The notes below the pieces were generated by a model that was given only the letters and a program-made list of their open reading frames with translations, ran no database searches and had not been told where the DNA came from. 51,528 nucleotides of DNA from Opitutia bacterium (GTDB taxonomy: Bacteria > Verrucomicrobiota > Verrucomicrobiia > Opitutales > Opitutaceae): the NCBI GenBank assembly GCA_947467625.1, contig CANIJN010000008.1:1-51528 (forward strand), given 5' to 3'. The position numbers and the translations under genes were made by a program. Of the stretch, positions 15,033 to 23,542 are shown piece after piece. Every line of letters starts with the position of its first letter. Within the stretch, counting starts at the first letter, position 1.

Positions 15033-16792
15033 TCCCGGCGTCCCCAGCGCTCGTCGCCATCCTCGCGTTCAACGCGAGCAACCAACTCGCCGTGCGCAAG
15101 CTTGGCTCGAAGGCAGGCCTCCCGTTCACTGGCACCGATCTCGCAATGGCCACGGCCCGGCTCGAGTCGGCGTTTCTCACCCACACCGCGCCGGCAGAAT
15201 ACTTCTCGGCCGAGGCCGGCGGCCGTAGCTATCGCGTGTTCTTCGCTCAGGTCAGTGGCACGCCGGTCGACCGCGAAATTGATTTCGAATCGCTCGACGA
15301 TCTCGCCGCCAAGCCCACCTCGCTCGCTCCGTCGCTCGCAGTCCTGCTCAACCAGCTCACACCCCATCTGGTCGAAATCCCTTATCTTCACCTCGGCGAA
15401 AACGATTTCATCTACAAGTTTCGCCCAGCCCAGGAGCGAAACACCGCGATCTACGCCCAAGACCCGGCCGCCGATGCCCTCTACCAATCGCAACTCTGCA
15501 CCGCGATCAAATCTCTAGCCCGGCTGCATGAACGCACGGCCACGGCACCCGTGAGCCTCGATTTCGGCGCGGTCAACTACGTCATCCCGAGTCATTTTGG
15601 GTTTTGCCTCGGCGTGAAGAATGCCATCGAACGCGCCTACGAAACGCTCGCTGAAAATCCCGGCAAACGCGTCTTCATGCTCTCGGAGCTAATCCACAAT
15701 CCGTTCGTCAACGAAGACCTCCTTCGTCGTGGGTTGCGCTATCTTCAATCCGATAAAGGCCTTCCGTATACCGTCAACGGTGGCACGGGGGGCTCGCCCG
15801 CGATGCTCGCGGAAAACAGGCCGCCCACGCCGGCCTCTCCCGATCCCGCGCTCTGGGATACGCTCACGTCCGACGACATCGTGATCATCCCCGCCTTCGG
15901 TGCCACCGACGAGGACAAGGGCCGCCTCGTCCGCAAGGGTATCGCCGTTTTCCACTACGACGCCACCTGCATGCTGGTGGAAAAAGTCTGGAAGGCGGCG
16001 CGCGCCTACGGGCGCGACGGCTACACGGTCGTCATCCACGGCAAACATGAACACGAAGAAACTAAAGCCACCTTCTCCAACACCCGCCGCCACGCCCATG
16101 CCGTGATCGTCCGCAATCTAGAGGAGACCCGCCGCCTCGGTGAACTCATCGCCAGCGACGACCCCGCCGTACGCGCAAAATTCTACCAATTGTTCGCCGG
16201 CCGGCACACGCCGGGGTTCGATGTCGCCGTGCACCTCGACCGTGTCGCCGTCGTCAACCAGACGACGCTGTTGATGAATGAAACGCTGGGTATTCTTGAA
16301 CACCTGCGCGCCGTTTATCGCGAAAAATGGGGCGACCCCGAAGCGGGCACACGTGTCGGTGGCAGCGGTCGACGTGACACGCTGTGCTACGCGACGCAGG
16401 TCAACCAAGACGCCCTGAGCCGCGCGCTCGCGGAGCCGCTCGATGCCGCGTTTGTGATCGGCGGAAAAAACTCGTCGAATACCTATCAGCTCTTCCGCCT
16501 CTGCGAAGAACAACTTGGGGAGCGGGCGTTTTTCATCCAATCCGAGGCGAATATCTGCTCCGCAGGATCGGTGGAGCATTACGTTTACATCGGCGGCGGC
16601 TCCGGCCGCACGGAAGCGCGGCCGCTTTGGCCCGACACCACGGAGCTGCACGTGCCCAAGCGGGTACTGGTCACCGGCGGTGCCAGCTGCCCGGATGGCA
16701 TCATTCAGCAAGTGATCACCCGGATAAATTCATTTTTCCCACCTGCGCAGCTGCGCAGCGTGGCCGACGTGCTCCACGACTTGCGCGGGTGA
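15029..16792 (+). CDS. ispH: 4-hydroxy-3-methylbut-2-enyl diphosphate reductase with N-terminal extension
   Basis: IspH (LytB) makes isopentenyl and dimethylallyl diphosphate, the last step of the non-mevalonate isoprenoid pathway, using a 4Fe-4S cluster. The three cluster cysteines are visible: C193 in HFGFCLGVKNAIERAYE, C314 in YDATCMLVEKVW and C554 in VTGGASCPDGIIQ. The protein has 587 residues, against about 310-410 in the family. The first ~180 residues precede the catalytic domain and match nothing I recognise; they contain YRVFFAQVSGTPVDREIDFE. The catalytic part also has extra loops, as in the longer cyanobacterial/plant-type enzymes. The start overlaps the stop of the small upstream gene by four bases, which supports the long form. 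Its isoprenoid products would feed the menaquinone made by the men genes in this window. Confidence 0.92.
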   Translation: MIPASPALVAILAFNASNQLAVRKLGSKAGLPFTGTDLAMATARLESAFLTHTAPAEYFSAEAGGRSYRVFFAQVSGTPVDREIDFESLDDLAAKPTSLAPSLAVLLNQLTPHLVEIPYLHLGENDFIYKFRPAQERNTAIYAQDPAADALYQSQLCTAIKSLARLHERTATAPVSLDFGAVNYVIPSHFGFCLGVKNAIERAYETLAENPGKRVFMLSELIHNPFVNEDLLRRGLRYLQSDKGLPYTVNGGTGGSPAMLAENRPPTPASPDPALWDTLTSDDIVIIPAFGATDEDKGRLVRKGIAVFHYDATCMLVEKVWKAARAYGRDGYTVVIHGKHEHEETKATFSNTRRHAHAVIVRNLEETRRLGELIASDDPAVRAKFYQLFAGRHTPGFDVAVHLDRVAVVNQTTLLMNETLGILEHLRAVYREKWGDPEAGTRVGGSGRRDTLCYATQVNQDALSRALAEPLDAAFVIGGKNSSNTYQLFRLCEEQLGERAFFIQSEANICSAGSVEHYVYIGGGSGRTEARPLWPDTTELHVPKRVLVTGGASCPDGIIQQVITRINSFFPPAQLRSVADVLHDLRG

Positions 16793-16812
16793 GCCCGCTC
16801 TCGCACCGCCGG

Positions 16813-18072
16813 CTAAGACTCCGTCACGGCAGACTTCGGCTTCGTCGCTAGCACGAGCCAGCACCAGAAAAACGCGCTCACCACGAGGGCCACCGGTAAC
16901 ACCGTGACGGTTGCCCGCTGCAAGTCGGACCAGCGGTCCGAAAGGTGCCCCACGATCCTTGGCGACCAAAGATCACCGAACATGTGGATCGCAAAAATCG
17001 AACCCGCCATGGCCGTCGCCCGCATCGCGACCGGCACAGTTTCGAGGATCAGCGTGTTCACCGGCCCAGTGGAAAGGAAAATAAGGAACATCGAAGCCGC
17101 CAACGCGATTTTCGAAGTGAAGGGGTCGGTCGCGGAGAATGCGACGTAGGCGGCGGGCGCCGTCAGAAGCGAACTGAGCGCCAGCATACCGGCGTAGCCG
17201 CGGCCGGTGCGGCGCTGCCAAGCGGTCGCCGCGAAGCCGCCGCCGAGCGTCGCGATCAGGCCAGAAATCACGAGGGCTTTGCCGAAAAAGTCGCCGGCGT
17301 CCTCGTTCTTCATGTGGTGCACGCGGTGCAAGAACGTCGGGGCCCAGAGCGCGAATCCACCCATAGCAAATGTCTGCGCGACGTAGCCCGCGATCACGAG
17401 TCGGTATTCACGGAACTTGAACAGTCCGAGGTAGGCGCTCCACCCGGGCTTCGGCTCCGCGGAAACGGAAGCCGCAGCCTTCGCTTCGGACGCTCCGCGC
17501 GCCGGCTCCCGCAATAAGAACAGGACGAACGCCAAGAGCAGGCCCGGATAGCCCGCCCAGAGAAAAGCCGAGCGCCACCCATACTTTGCGGCGATTGCAC
17601 TGCCGAGGATATAGCCCAGAGCCGAGCCTACGGGGATCGCCAGATAGAAAATCGAAATCGCATTATTGCGCTTCGCCGTCGGAAAGAGGTCGGCGATCCA
17701 GCCGGGACTGATCGTCCCGAAACTGGCCTCGCCGAAACCGACGAGCACACGAAAGAAGATCAGCGCGCCGAGCGCGTTGACGTGGCCCGACATCAACGTC
17801 CCCAGACTCCAGACGAAGACACCTCCCGCGACCAGCCAGCGCCGAGGCAGGCGGTCGCCCAGGTAACCAAAAATCGGTGACGTGAGAAAGTAGCCCCACA
17901 TAAACGCGCTCTGGATCGTCCCGAGTTGTTCGTCGCTTAGACGCAACTCCTGCTTGATCGGCGTCAGGACGGCGGCCAGCAATTGCCGGTCGAGGTAATC
18001 GAGCAGGTTGAGACCGGTGAGCACCAAGAGCGATGCCAAGGGCCAATGCGGTTTTTTCTCGTTGTCACTCAC
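16813..18072 (-). CDS. MFS transporter, spinster-like
   Basis: A 419-residue inner-membrane permease with 12 predicted helices. It shows the spinster-like N-terminus LNLLDYLDRQLLAAVLTPI and the MFS loop GYLGDRLPRRWL. It also has the mid-protein signature RVLVGFGEASFGTISPGWIADLF and a second-half loop WQRRTGRGY. It starts with GTG (GTGAGTGACAAC) at 18072. Related bacterial transporters are assigned to sugars, sugar acids or lipids, and the substrate here cannot be told. It converges with ispH with only 20 bases between the stops. The terminator of the upstream outer-membrane gene lies just ahead. Confidence 0.88.
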   Translation of the reverse strand: MSDNEKKPHWPLASLLVLTGLNLLDYLDRQLLAAVLTPIKQELRLSDEQLGTIQSAFMWGYFLTSPIFGYLGDRLPRRWLVAGGVFVWSLGTLMSGHVNALGALIFFRVLVGFGEASFGTISPGWIADLFPTAKRNNAISIFYLAIPVGSALGYILGSAIAAKYGWRSAFLWAGYPGLLLAFVLFLLREPARGASEAKAAASVSAEPKPGWSAYLGLFKFREYRLVIAGYVAQTFAMGGFALWAPTFLHRVHHMKNEDAGDFFGKALVISGLIATLGGGFAATAWQRRTGRGYAGMLALSSLLTAPAAYVAFSATDPFTSKIALAASMFLIFLSTGPVNTLILETVPVAMRATAMAGSIFAIHMFGDLWSPRIVGHLSDRWSDLQRATVTVLPVALVVSAFFWCWLVLATKPKSAVTES

Positions 18073-18118
18073 GCCGCGCGAGCAAGCGCACGCGGGCCGA
18101 CCTTGAAAAGGAGAAACG

Positions 18119-18145
18119 AAAAAGGCCGAGCGTTGGCCCGGCCTT
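18119..18145 (-). terminator. Rho-independent terminator of the outer-membrane protein gene
   Basis: On the minus strand AAGGCCG and CGGCCTT form a 7-bp stem around a 10-base loop, followed by TTTTTCGTTTCTCC. It starts 27 bases after the stop of the outer-membrane protein gene and before the leftward MFS gene, so the two are probably separate transcripts. Confidence 0.7.
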
Positions 18146-18172
18146 GCAGTGAATTCAGCTGACGGCCGCCAC

Positions 18173-19435
18173 TCAGAAGCGGATCGTCATGCCACCGCGG
18201 AAACCTTGCTGCTTGGCGAGGTCGATCCGCGTGGAGTAATTAGCCACCGAGCCGTTGTCTGACGTGCTATTGAGATTTTGCGTGTAGGCCCCGGCGCCTT
18301 GCATGATAGCACCGGCATAGAACCCAGTGCGTTCGGTCAGGTCGAATTGCAGCGTCGCATCCGCATAATAACCGGGTAACAGACGGCTCGTTAGGCTCGA
18401 ACTTGTTTCGGTAATTTCGGCGCCGGTTTCGGGCGTGTAAGTCTGAGTGACGCTGTAGGTACTTCCCGCGTAGATCAGGGCAGCGCCCACGCCCACGCTC
18501 GCGCGGAGACGGGAGAAGATCGGCACCCAAACGGTCGGGCCGGCTCGGAACGTGTAATAGGCGCCTTTCAACTTCCATCGCGTTTCCACGCTGGTGGCGT
18601 CCGTGGTGACTTTGTTTGACCGATCCGCCGGCTGGTTAGTCAGAAAGATCGTCGTATCCGTCGTGACTGACTGGGCCGTGCCGTCGTCGTTGAGGACGGG
18701 ATTCCCAGCGGAATCGAGGACACTGGCGCTGGCGGAACTCGGCGCACTGTAAGGCGCAATCGGAGCCACCTCGCCATTGAGCGAGTAGAGATCGGTCAAC
18801 GCCGTCAGCCGCGCTTGCATCTTGTCAGCGGTCTTCCCGGAAAGATCGTTCAGCGTCATGCCAGCGATCAATTGCCACGAGGCGCGAGTCCCAAAGAGTT
18901 TCCCCATATCCCGGGAAACGGCGACCTCCATGCCAAAGTTCGAGTTGGCCTCCGCCTTCCGCGTTCCCGTATCGATGACGTCTGCGGTGTAGGTGTGGAA
19001 CGCCATGAATCCGTCGGCCGTGATCTGGCTGGCATTCTGGAAACTCCACGTGTTGGTGCGGCCATCCGGCGCAATCGGATCGAAAATTTGGGAACCGGAA
19101 TCGGGGTCCAAAACGGGATTTCCGCTCGTGTCGGCCCTGGGCGCGAAGCGGCCATCCGTGCCCACGGATCCGTCGTGATAGGTACGATTGAGGCTCCCGG
19201 TCGCAGCGCCCGGGGTGTTGTTGGTGCTCAGGCGACCGGAACCAAAAAACGACAACTTGGCCCCGCTCAGCATGCGAAATCCGAAGCTCAAAATGCTTTT
19301 CGGCTCGTAGATGTAGTCGTCGAGGTTGCTAAAATCAGGAATCTCCGTCGGGGGGCGTTGCTGTTGCTCGTCTTGAGCGCACAAAGAACCGGCGCTGGCA
19401 GCGAAGACGAGTAGGGCGAGACGAAGATGTTTCAT
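18173..19435 (-). CDS. Putative outer-membrane beta-barrel protein
   Basis: A 420-residue exported protein that ends in phenylalanine (GFRGGMTIRF), the usual C-terminal signal for outer-membrane assembly. The signal peptide is MKHLRLALLVFAASAGSLCAQ. The rest alternates hydrophobic and polar residues as in transmembrane beta-strands, with Gly and Tyr rich strands such as YYTFRAGPTVWVPIFSRLRASVGVG and FYAGAIMQGAGAY. Loops contain two related GNPVL segments followed by acidic residues (SGNPVLDPDSG, AGNPVLNDDG). ATG at 19435 is where the signal peptide begins. No family is recognised; a structural or transport role is likely. It is followed by a terminator. Confidence 0.7.
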   Translation of the reverse strand: MKHLRLALLVFAASAGSLCAQDEQQQRPPTEIPDFSNLDDYIYEPKSILSFGFRMLSGAKLSFFGSGRLSTNNTPGAATGSLNRTYHDGSVGTDGRFAPRADTSGNPVLDPDSGSQIFDPIAPDGRTNTWSFQNASQITADGFMAFHTYTADVIDTGTRKAEANSNFGMEVAVSRDMGKLFGTRASWQLIAGMTLNDLSGKTADKMQARLTALTDLYSLNGEVAPIAPYSAPSSASASVLDSAGNPVLNDDGTAQSVTTDTTIFLTNQPADRSNKVTTDATSVETRWKLKGAYYTFRAGPTVWVPIFSRLRASVGVGAALIYAGSTYSVTQTYTPETGAEITETSSSLTSRLLPGYYADATLQFDLTERTGFYAGAIMQGAGAYTQNLNSTSDNGSVANYSTRIDLAKQQGFRGGMTIRF

Positions 19436-19593
19436 TCGGTGATGGAAGGGTGCGGCGTTGGACGCCACGGCAGGGAAAATGTTGCCAAAAGATTCAGGGA
19501 TCGGCCCCGCCGGCGTCAACGAGAGACTTCGGACCGACTTCCCACTCAAGAACCGGCTCCGGAGAAAGCCGTTTTCACCGTGCTTCCGAGGGT

Positions 19594-19938
19594 TCAGTGC
19601 ACTCGTCCCAAGGTGAAGATGAGGAAATTATCGAGCTCGGCCAAACTGTTGAACTGCCGCTTTCCCTCGACCATTTTCTGCACGATTCGTTCGACGGCCA
19701 AAAGTAGTTTTTGATAATACGCCGCGTGCAGGGGATTCGTGAGCGGCCCCAACTCCTCCACGCCCGCCCAGGTGGCTTTGTCCTGTTTGTAGCCGACGGG
19801 ATCTTCGCGGTAGACGGCGAGGGACGCCTGAATCAGATCAGCCGTTTCGCCGCGACTCAGACGGTCCCGACCGATGAGCAGCAAAGCCGTAGTCGCGCCG
19901 CGCACCCGGTCATCGTTCCATTTAATTTTTAGTCCCAT
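19594..19938 (-). CDS. Small cytoplasmic protein of unknown function
   Basis: A 114-residue, mostly helical protein starting MGLKIKWNDDRVRGATTALL, with no signal peptide or membrane helix. The middle, TWAGVEELGPLTNPLHAAYY, and the end, FNSLAELDNFLIFTLGRVH, look like coherent coding sequence with normal composition. I do not recognise a family. Tandem 19-bp repeats sit 35 bases ahead of its start, which suggests regulation by a DNA-binding protein. Confidence 0.6.
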   Translation of the reverse strand: MGLKIKWNDDRVRGATTALLLIGRDRLSRGETADLIQASLAVYREDPVGYKQDKATWAGVEELGPLTNPLHAAYYQKLLLAVERIVQKMVEGKRQFNSLAELDNFLIFTLGRVH

Positions 19939-19972
19939 CGGCTTTTTTCCCGTATTTCCCGACTGCGGTCAA

Positions 19973-20010
19973 TGAGTGTGAGTGCTCTGCGTGAGTGTCA
20001 GTGCTCAGCG
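19973..20010. promoter_or_regulatory. Tandem 19-bp direct repeats ahead of a small gene
   Basis: TGAGTGTGAGTGCTCTGCG (19973-19991) is followed directly by TGAGTGTCAGTGCTCAGCG (19992-20010); 17 of 19 bases agree. They lie 35-72 bases upstream of the leftward gene starting at 19938. Adjacent direct repeats two helical turns apart are a usual layout for an operator. The rest of the 303-base gap (19939-20241) shows no clear gene. Confidence 0.45.
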
Positions 20011-20241
20011 CGTGTCGAACGAACACCCGTAAAGTCCGACGGGCCGACCTTCGCTTTTTTCAGGGGTCATCACAGGCCGCGATGAGCGCGTCCTGGTCCT
20101 TCCGCCATGCCAAGAGCGCCACGCGCGGACCAAGCCGGGGTCTCGGTTCGACGAGCGCCCTAAAATTATTTGCGGCGAGGAGGCGTTCCGCGCGCGGCTC
20201 CCTACGGTTGTAGCGCGATCGAAGCTCGTCGCAGCGGGGCG

Positions 20242-20649
20242 CTAACCGCCACCGCGCAGATAATCGGCGTCGCTCACGAGTTCCTGCCACGTCGCCGTTT
20301 TCCCAGCCTCGTCCGCCCGCTGCACAGCGAGATGGACCATTCGGTTGTTAGGCGCCGCACCGTGCCAATGCCGCTCTCCGGGCTCGAACCAAATCACGTC
20401 GCCCGGCAATACCTCGCGCACCGCTTCGCCGACTGTCTGCACGCGCCCGACGCCCGCTGTGATGTGCAACCATTGCCCGTGCGGATGCGTGTGCCATGCG
20501 GTCCGCGCGCCGGGCTCAAACGTGACCAGCACCACCCGCATGTCCGACGAATACGGGGCGGCGGTGACCTCATCCAACCAGACGACCCCGGTAAAATAAT
20601 CGGCCGGTCCCCGTTTCGTAGCGTTGGTCTGGGGGCGGGTAATGTTCAT
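20242..20649 (-). CDS. Cupin-domain protein
   Basis: A 135-residue single-domain cupin. The metal-binding motif 1 reads ARTAWHTHPHGQWLHITAGVG (His, His, Gln, His), and motif 2 is GDVIWFEPGERHWHGA with its His. It resembles stand-alone cupins found near carboxymuconolactone-decarboxylase-type or alcohol dehydrogenase genes; some act as small dioxygenases or isomerases. ATG at 20649 was chosen because MNITRPQTNATKRGPADYFT is the usual start and the upstream extension is not conserved. It has no signal peptide. Substrate and metal are unknown. Confidence 0.85.
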   Translation of the reverse strand: MNITRPQTNATKRGPADYFTGVVWLDEVTAAPYSSDMRVVLVTFEPGARTAWHTHPHGQWLHITAGVGRVQTVGEAVREVLPGDVIWFEPGERHWHGAAPNNRMVHLAVQRADEAGKTATWQELVSDADYLRGGG

Positions 20650-20865
20650 GGATGGGACTAAGCGGACATCAGGGCTAACCTTCAACGGCGGGCACGCAAG
20701 TGTCGCGGATCCACGAAATATTCCACCCCGCATCGTCGGCCCTACAATCTGCGGTTCGGACGTTGGGCCCAACGGCAAACCCGGGCTCGACTACGGCCCG
20801 ATTACACCCTGAGTCTTGTTTTTCCGCGATCTCTGCACCCTGTTCCGCTGACTTCCGCTACTCTT

Positions 20866-23511
20866 ATGAACCATCCCCTATCGTTTATCGTCCGCGCTTC
20901 TCGCGCACTAATGCTCTTCGTCGCCTGCGCCGCGTTGGCCACCGCCGCGGATGCGCCCAAGGCAGGTAAAGCCGGTAAAGCCGGCAGGGCGCCCGCTTCC
21001 ACGACGGTCGGCCCGGCCATCGGGGAAAATAAGGCGACCCCGGTTAGCCGAATCAAAGCAGCGAAAGATTTCCGCGTGGAGTTGATCTACTCGGTGCCTG
21101 GGGTCGAACAGGGCTCGTGGGTGAATCTCTGTGTCGACCCACAGGGCCGCATCCTCGCGAGCGACCAGTTCGGCGGACTTTATCGTTTCACGCCGCCGCC
21201 GGCAGGCCAGGTCCTCAAGCGCGAGCAAATCGAAAAACTCCCGACCGATATTCGCGCGATCAACGGCATGCTCTGGGCGTTCGGAGCCCTCTACGTCGGC
21301 GTCAACGACTACGAAAACAAGATTCCTTCCGGCCTCTATCGCATCTCGAATTCACCGGGCAGCGATCAACTCGACAAGGTGGAACTCCTGCGGAGCATGG
21401 AGGCCCGCGGCGACCACGGCGTGCACGCCGTCGTGCTCACGCCAGACGGCAAGGGCCTGTATTTGATTTGTGGTAACGGCGCGAAACTGACCACCCCCGC
21501 CGCGAGTTCACCCGTGCCTGCGATTTGGGGAGAAGATCACCTCCTCCCGCGCATGCCTGACGGACGCGGGTTCATGCGCGACGTCCTCGCTCCGGGTGGA
21601 ATCATCTATCGCGTCTCGCCCGACGGAAAAGATTTCGAGGTCTTCTCGTCCGGCTTCCGCAATATCTTCGACGCCGCTCTCAATCGCGATGGCGAGCTCT
21701 TCACCTATGACGCCGACATGGAATACGACTTCAACACGTCGTGGTATCGCCCGACGCGCCTGAATCACGTCGTTAGCGGCTCCGAGTTCGGTTGGCGCAA
21801 CGGAGCCGGCAAACGTCCCGGTTTCTACTCCGACAATCTTCCAGCCGTCATCGACATCGGGCCGGGATCACCCACCGGCACCACCTTCGGCTACGGCGCG
21901 AAATTTCCCGCCCGTTACCAAAACGCACTCTTCATCCTCGATTGGAGCTGGGGCAAGCTCCACGCCGTGCACCTCGAACCCGACGGCTCGACCTACAAGG
22001 CCGTGCGCGAAGAATTTCTCTCGGGCGCTCCCCTGCCGCTCACGGATGCCGTCATCCATCCCGGCGACGGCGCGATGTATTTCTCCATCGGCGGTCGCCG
22101 CGTGCAGTCCGGCCTCTATCGCGTCACCTACACCGGCACGGAGTCCACCGCACTCGTCGCCGCAAAGCCGACCACCAGTCCGGCGCGTGATCTCCGTCAT
22201 CAATTAGAAGCCTTGCACGGTAAAGCCGATCCACAGGCACTCGCCGTCGCTTGGCCGCACTTGGGCCATGCCGACCGCTTCATCCGCTGGGCAGCGCGCA
22301 CCGCCATCGAGCACGTCCCGAGCGCGCAATGGGCCGATCGCGCACTCACCGAAAAGAATCCTTCCGCCCGGATGGAAGCCCTGCTCGGCCTCGCCCGCGT
22401 CGGCGGCATCAGCCCACCTCATCGCACCAAGGAAAGTCCGCCCGTGAACACCGCGCTCGGTAAGAAAATTTTGGGAGCACTCGTTGCCGCGGATTGGCAA
22501 GCCCTCGACGGCGAACGGCGCGCCATGTTAGTGCGCACCGCCGAGATTACCCTCCACCGCTTCGATCTACTGCCCGGCAAAGACACCGCCGCCCTGTTGG
22601 CGAAACTCGACCCGCTGTTTCCCGCCAGCACGCCCGAACTCAATTGGCTGCTTTGCGAAACGCTCGTCTATCTGCGTTCGCCAACGGTCGCGGCAAAGAC
22701 CATGGCGTTGATCGCCGCCGCCCCCACCCAAGAGGAACAGATCGAATACGCCCGCTCGCTCCGCGTGCTCGCCACGGGCTGGACGACCGCCACCCGCACC
22801 GCCTATTTCGAATGGTTTCTCAAAGCCGCCAATTTCCGCGGTGGCTCGAGCTTTTCCAAGTTCATCGAGTTCATTCGCAACGACGCCGTCGCCACCCTCA
22901 CGCCCGAAGAGCGCACCACGTTCGCCGCAGTCCTCGACAAGAAATCTACGCGGCGCAGCGCGATCGAAAACTTCGGCGACGTTTTCGCCGGGCGCACCTT
23001 CAAGAATTGGACGCTCGATGAACTCGCCTCCGCAGCTGATCGCGGGATGAAAGACCGCAACTTCGACAATGGCCGCAAAATGTTTGGCGCCGCTGCCTGC
23101 TTCGCCTGTCACCGCTTCGGCAACGAAGGCGGCATGACCGGACCCGACCTCACGGGCGCCGGCGGTCGCTACAGTCCGCGGGACTTCCTCGACCAGATCA
23201 TTAACCCGAGCAAAGAAATCAACGAACAGTTCGTGCCTTCCGTGCTCACCAAAAATAACGGCGAGACCGTCGTAGGCTCCGTCGTCAATCTCAACGGCGA
23301 CACCGTGACGATCAACACCGACCTGTCCGATCCCGATCAGCGCGTCTCCGTGGATCGCAAAGAAGTGAAAAGCATCGAACCTTCGAAAGTCTCGCCGATG
23401 CCGCCGATGCTGCTCTCGTCGATGAACGAATCTGAAGTACTCGACCTCACCGCCTATGTCCTCAGCGGCGGCAAGCGCGACCACGAGATGTTTCGAGCGC
23501 CGAGCCGCTGA
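20866..23511 (+). CDS. PVC-type beta-propeller/HEAT/cytochrome c protein
   Basis: An 881-residue exported multidomain protein of the kind found mainly in Planctomycetes and Verrucomicrobia. It has a signal peptide (residues 1-28), then a short Lys/Gly/Ala-rich stretch (AGKAGKAGRA). A sorbosone-dehydrogenase-like beta-propeller runs from about residue 60 to 420. A helical repeat region follows to about 690. A C-terminal cytochrome c domain has its heme site CFACH at 745-749 and likely distal Met in SPMPPMLL. The propeller of related proteins oxidises sugars and passes electrons to the heme. The substrate is unknown. The gene stands alone, with an MFS transporter converging downstream (31-base gap), which may import the product. 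Confidence 0.88.
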   Translation: MNHPLSFIVRASRALMLFVACAALATAADAPKAGKAGKAGRAPASTTVGPAIGENKATPVSRIKAAKDFRVELIYSVPGVEQGSWVNLCVDPQGRILASDQFGGLYRFTPPPAGQVLKREQIEKLPTDIRAINGMLWAFGALYVGVNDYENKIPSGLYRISNSPGSDQLDKVELLRSMEARGDHGVHAVVLTPDGKGLYLICGNGAKLTTPAASSPVPAIWGEDHLLPRMPDGRGFMRDVLAPGGIIYRVSPDGKDFEVFSSGFRNIFDAALNRDGELFTYDADMEYDFNTSWYRPTRLNHVVSGSEFGWRNGAGKRPGFYSDNLPAVIDIGPGSPTGTTFGYGAKFPARYQNALFILDWSWGKLHAVHLEPDGSTYKAVREEFLSGAPLPLTDAVIHPGDGAMYFSIGGRRVQSGLYRVTYTGTESTALVAAKPTTSPARDLRHQLEALHGKADPQALAVAWPHLGHADRFIRWAARTAIEHVPSAQWADRALTEKNPSARMEALLGLARVGGISPPHRTKESPPVNTALGKKILGALVAADWQALDGERRAMLVRTAEITLHRFDLLPGKDTAALLAKLDPLFPASTPELNWLLCETLVYLRSPTVAAKTMALIAAAPTQEEQIEYARSLRVLATGWTTATRTAYFEWFLKAANFRGGSSFSKFIEFIRNDAVATLTPEERTTFAAVLDKKSTRRSAIENFGDVFAGRTFKNWTLDELASAADRGMKDRNFDNGRKMFGAAACFACHRFGNEGGMTGPDLTGAGGRYSPRDFLDQIINPSKEINEQFVPSVLTKNNGETVVGSVVNLNGDTVTINTDLSDPDQRVSVDRKEVKSIEPSKVSPMPPMLLSSMNESEVLDLTAYVLSGGKRDHEMFRAPSR

Positions 23512-23542
23512 TCCGTTGCGCGGAAACCGCCCGCGCGGGGGT

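Noticed and set aside
20060-20290. Minus-strand frame of 76 codons ahead of the 114-aa gene region
   Set aside because: Its last 35 codons read somewhat like protein, but it overlaps the cupin gene's end, has an Arg-rich first half and matches no family; at most a remnant.
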